Assembly: GCA_020186115.1 (NCBI GenBank)
Contig: WSYJ01000045.1
Location: 25,588 to 89,587, forward strand
Length of the DNA stretch: 64,000 nt
DNA from: Histomonas meleagridis
Taxonomy: Eukaryota; Parabasalia; Tritrichomonadida; Dientamoebidae
Direction of reading: 5' to 3'
Notes under the pieces: model-generated
What the model was told of the DNA's origin: nothing
The model's input: the letters and a program-made list of their open reading frames with translations, nothing else
Database searches by the model: none
Part shown: positions 59,901-64,000 of the stretch, one piece after another
Layout: each line of letters begins with the position of its first letter
Position numbering within the stretch: position 1 is the stretch's first letter
Made by a program: the position numbers and the translations under genes

Positions 59901-62900
59901 ATGTGACTATCATCACAAGTAACACTTACATATTCCCCCCAACACCCACACGTACCACCCACAGGACACATGTGACTATCATCACAAGTAACACTTACAT
60001 ATTCCCCCCCCCCCCCCCCCACGCACCTCCCACAGGACACATGTGACTATCATCACAAGTAACACTTACATATTCCCCCCAACACCCACACGTACCACTC
60101 CACAGGACACCTGTGACTATCATCACAAGTAACACCTACATATCCCCCCCCCACCCCCACGTACCACCCACAGGACACATGTGACTATCATCACAAGTAA
60201 CACTTACATATTCCCCCCAACACCCACACGTACCACCCACAGGACACATGTGACTATCATCACAAGTAACACTTACATATTCCCCCCAACACCCACACGT
60301 ACCACTCCACAGGACACATGTGACTATCATCACAAGTAACACTTACATATTCCCCCCAACACCCACACGTACCACCCACAGGACACATGTGACTATCATC
60401 ACAAGTAACACTTACATATTCCCCCCAACACCCACACGTACCACCCACAGGACACATGTGACTATCATCACAAGTAACACTTACATATTCCCCCCAACAC
60501 CCACACGTACCACCCTACAGGACACATGTGACTATCATCACAAGTAACACTTACATATTCCCCCCAACACCCACACGTACCACCCACAGGACACATGTGA
60601 CTATCATCACAAGTAACACTTACATATTCCCCCCAACACCCACACGTACCACCCACAGGACACATGTGACTATCATCACAAGTAACACTTACATATTCCC
60701 CCCCAACACCCACACGTACCACTCCACAGGACACATGTGACTATCATCACAAGTAACACTTACATATTCCCCCCCCAACACCCACACGTACCACTCCACA
60801 GGACACATGTGACTATCATCACAAGTAACACTTACATATTCCCCCCCCCAACACCCACACGTACCACCCACAGGACACATGTGACTATCATCACAAGTAA
60901 CACTTACATATTCCCCCTCCCCCAACACCCACACGTACCACTCCACAGGACACATGTGACTATCATCACAAGTAACACTTACATATTCCCCCCCCCCAAC
61001 ACCCACACGTACCACCCACAGGACACATGTGACTATCATCACAAGTAACACTTACATATTCCCCCCAACACCCACACGTACCACCCACAGGACACATGTG
61101 ACTATCATCACAAGTAACACTTACATATTCCCCCCAACACCCACACGTACCACCCACAGGACACATGTGACTATCATCACAAGTAACACACACACACACG
61201 TACCACCCACAGGACACATGTGACTATCATCACAAGTAACACTTACATATTCCCCCCAACACCCACACGTACCACCCACAGGACACATGTGACTATCATC
61301 ACAAGTAACACTTACATATTCCCCCCAACACCCACACGTACCACACAAACACCCACACTGTACCACCCACAGGGACACATGTGACTATCATCACAAGTAA
61401 CACTTACATATTCCCCCCCCCCAACACCCACACGTACCACTCCACAGGACACATGTGACTATCCTCACAAGTAACACTTACATATTCCCCCCCCAACACC
61501 CACACGTACCACCCACAGGACACATGTGACTATCATCACAAGTAACACTTACATATTCCCCCCCAACACCCACACGTACCACCCACAGGACACATGTGAC
61601 TATCATCACAAGTAACACTTACATATTCCCCCCAACACCCACACGTACCACCCATCGGACACATGTGACTATCATCACAAGTAACACTTACATATTCCCC
61701 CCAACACCCACAGTACCACCCACAGGACACATGTGACTATCATCACAAGTAACACTTACATATTCCCCCCCAACACCCACACGTACCACCCACAGGACAC
61801 ATGTGACTATCATCACAAGTAACACTTACATATTCCCCCCCACACCCACACCTACCACCCACAGGACACATGTGACTATCATCACAAGTAACACTTACAT
61901 ATTCCCCCCAACACCCACACGTACCACCCACAGGACACATGTGACTATCATCACAAGTAACACTTACATATTCCCCCCAACACCCACACGTACCACACCA
62001 TCATGGGACACATGTGACTATCATCACAAGTAACACTTACATATTCCCCCCAACACCCACACGTACCACCCACAGGACACATGTGACTATCATCACAAGT
62101 AACACTTACATATTCCCCCCAACACCCACACGTACCACCCACTAGGACACATGTGACTATCATCACAAGTAACACTTACATATTCCCCCCCAACACCCAC
62201 ACGTACCACCCACAGGACACATGTGACTATCATCACAAGTAACACTTACATATTCCCCCCAACACCCACACGTACCACCCACAGGACACATGTGACTATC
62301 ATCACAAGTAACACTTACATATTCCCCCCAACACCCACACGTACCACCCCACAGGACACATGTGACTATCATCACAAGTAACACTTACATATTCCCCCCC
62401 ACACCCACACGTACCACCCACAGGGCACATGTGACTATCATCACAAGTAACACTTACATATTCCCCCCCAACACCCACACTGTACCACTCCACAGGACAC
62501 ATGTGACTATCATCACAAGTAACACTTACATATTCCCCCCCCCCAACACCCACACGTACCACCCACATGGACACATGTGACTATCATCACAAGTAACACT
62601 TACATATTCCCCCCCAACACCCACACGTACCACTCCACAGGACACATGTGACTATCATCACAAGTAACACTTACATATTCCCCCCAACACCCACACGTAC
62701 CACCCACAGGACACATGTGACTATCATCACAAGTAACACTTACATATTCCCCCCAACACCCACACGTACCACACCACCCCACAGGACACATGTGACTATC
62801 ATCACAAGTAACACTTACATATTCCCCCCAACACCCACACGTACCACCCACCGGACACATGTGACTATCATCACAAGTAACACTTACATATTCCCCCCAA

Positions 62901-64000
62901 CACCCACACACGTACCACCCACAGGACACATGTGACTATCATCACAAGTAACACTCACACACCCCCCCCAACACCCACACGTACCACCCACAGGACACAT
63001 GTGACTATCATCACAAGTAACACTTACATATTCCCCCCAACACCCACACGTACCACTCCACAGGACACATGTGCCTATCATCACAAGTCACACTTACATA
63101 TTCCCCCCCAACACCCACACGTACCACCCACAGGACACATGTGACTATCATCACAAGTAACACACACCCACACGTACCACCCACAGGACACATGTGACTA
63201 TCATCACAAGTAACACTTACATATTCCCCCCAACACCCACACGTACCACCCACAGGACACATGTGACTATCATCACAAGTAACACTTACATATTCCCCCC
63301 AACACCCACACGTACCACCCACAGGACACATGTGACTATCATCACAAGTAACACTTACATATTCCCCCCCCCCCACCCACCCGTCCCCCCCACAGGACAC
63401 ATGTGACTATCATCACAAGTAACACTTACATATTCCCCCCAACACACACAAGTACCACCCACAGGACCCATGTGACTATCCTCACAAGTAACACTTACAT
63501 ATTCCCCCCCCCAACACCCACACGTACCACCCACAGGACACATGTGACTATCATCACAAGTAACACTTACATATTCCCCCCAACACCCACACGTACCACC
63601 CACAGGACACATGTGACTATCATCACAAGTAACACTTACATATTCCCCCCAACACCCACACGTACCACCCACACGACACATGTGACTATCATCACAAGTA
63701 ACACTTACATATTCCCCCCAACACCCACACCCGTACCACTCCACAGGACACATGTGACTATCATCACAAGTAACACTTACATATTCCCCCCAACACCCAC
63801 TACATGTACCACTCCACAGGGACACATGTGACTATCATCACAAGTAACACTTACATATTCCCCCCAACACCCACACGTACCACTCCATCAGGACACATGT
63901 GACTATCATCACAAGTAACACTTACATATTCCCCCAACACCCACACGTACCACTCCACATGACACATGTGACTATCATCACAAGTAACACTTACATATTC
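56932..64000. repeat. Minisatellite with about 69-bp monomer, runs off the window
   Basis: More than 7 kb of tandem monomers that begin GTGACTATCATCACAAGTAA, continue CACTTACATATT, a C-run of six or more, AACACCCACACGTACCACC, then CACAGGACACAT. Many intervals are exactly 69 bp; variation comes mainly from the C-run and from CACAGG/CTCCACAGG changes. By length there are on the order of 100 copies. Because 69 is 23 codons, one frame stays open on each strand: an ITSNTYIFPPTPTRTTHRT repeat forward and a cysteine-containing CDDSHMCPVGGTCGCWG repeat in reverse. C-run length changes break both frames repeatedly, so I do not call a gene. The C-rich composition contrasts sharply with the AT-rich rest. 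Confidence 0.95.

Noticed and set aside
57000-64000. Possible CRISPR array
   Set aside because: Repeats are directly tandem with no unique spacers, and the DNA is eukaryotic.

Overview
The window looks like nuclear DNA of a trichomonad (Parabasalia), most probably Tritrichomonas foetus or a close relative. The evidence is AT-rich sequence, short intergenic gaps, almost no recognisable conventional introns, a BspA-type leucine-rich surface protein with one C-terminal membrane helix, and DUF3447/ankyrin genes. The species call is inference from family content; no rRNA or species marker is present.

Layout. 1-13,920: a partial C2 protein, a decayed Hsp70, a coiled-coil protein, a degenerate EF-hand repeat protein, an orphan ankyrin array, a proline-rich protein, an SH3 adaptor, and coiled-coil/GRAM-like genes. 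14,062-18,696: an elongator tRNA-Met gene with an R2-like (restriction-like endonuclease) non-LTR retrotransposon inserted at its 3' end, bounded by a 16-bp target duplication. 18,794-33,759: a predicted pseudokinase, a Hira-domain protein, a 1326-residue BspA-like surface protein, a PP1-type phosphatase, PIG-M, a double-C2 protein, the SPC12 signal peptidase subunit and a TRAPPC10-like protein. 33,898-36,446: a gene graveyard. 36,447-46,324: a mostly minus-strand housekeeping block (UBA3, RRM protein, LRR/coiled-coil protein, CLASP, PUS10, tRNA-Pro, ribosomal proteins eS7 and eS24). 46,647-52,054: two head-to-head DUF3447 ankyrin genes whose 3' halves are broken into single-repeat modules. 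52,072-55,484: a SUV39-type SET methyltransferase and a helical protein of unknown function. 56,514-64,000: a C-rich minisatellite with a roughly 69-bp monomer that runs off the window.

Most interesting points. First, at four ankyrin loci each repeat of about 30 codons is separated from the next by an intervening sequence that is exactly 80 bp in 16 of 21 cases. The modules keep open frames while the spacers do not, and the spacers lack both the usual trichomonad splice motifs and any consistent GT...AG pair. This points to an unrecognised intron class or another RNA-level process. Second, the tRNA-Met-targeted R2-like element has one reading frame about 3.2 kb long, interrupted only by nine TAA codons and a final TAG, and then by a deletion. 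Third, AACGT/AACGG-like sites recur just upstream of many start codons.

The housekeeping genes share themes of secretion and surface biogenesis (SPC12, PIG-M, a TRAPP-like subunit, BspA), chromatin (Hira, SET) and cytoskeleton (CLASP, SH3 adaptor), but there is no operon-like logic. Neighbouring genes are on both strands and appear to be transcribed separately.
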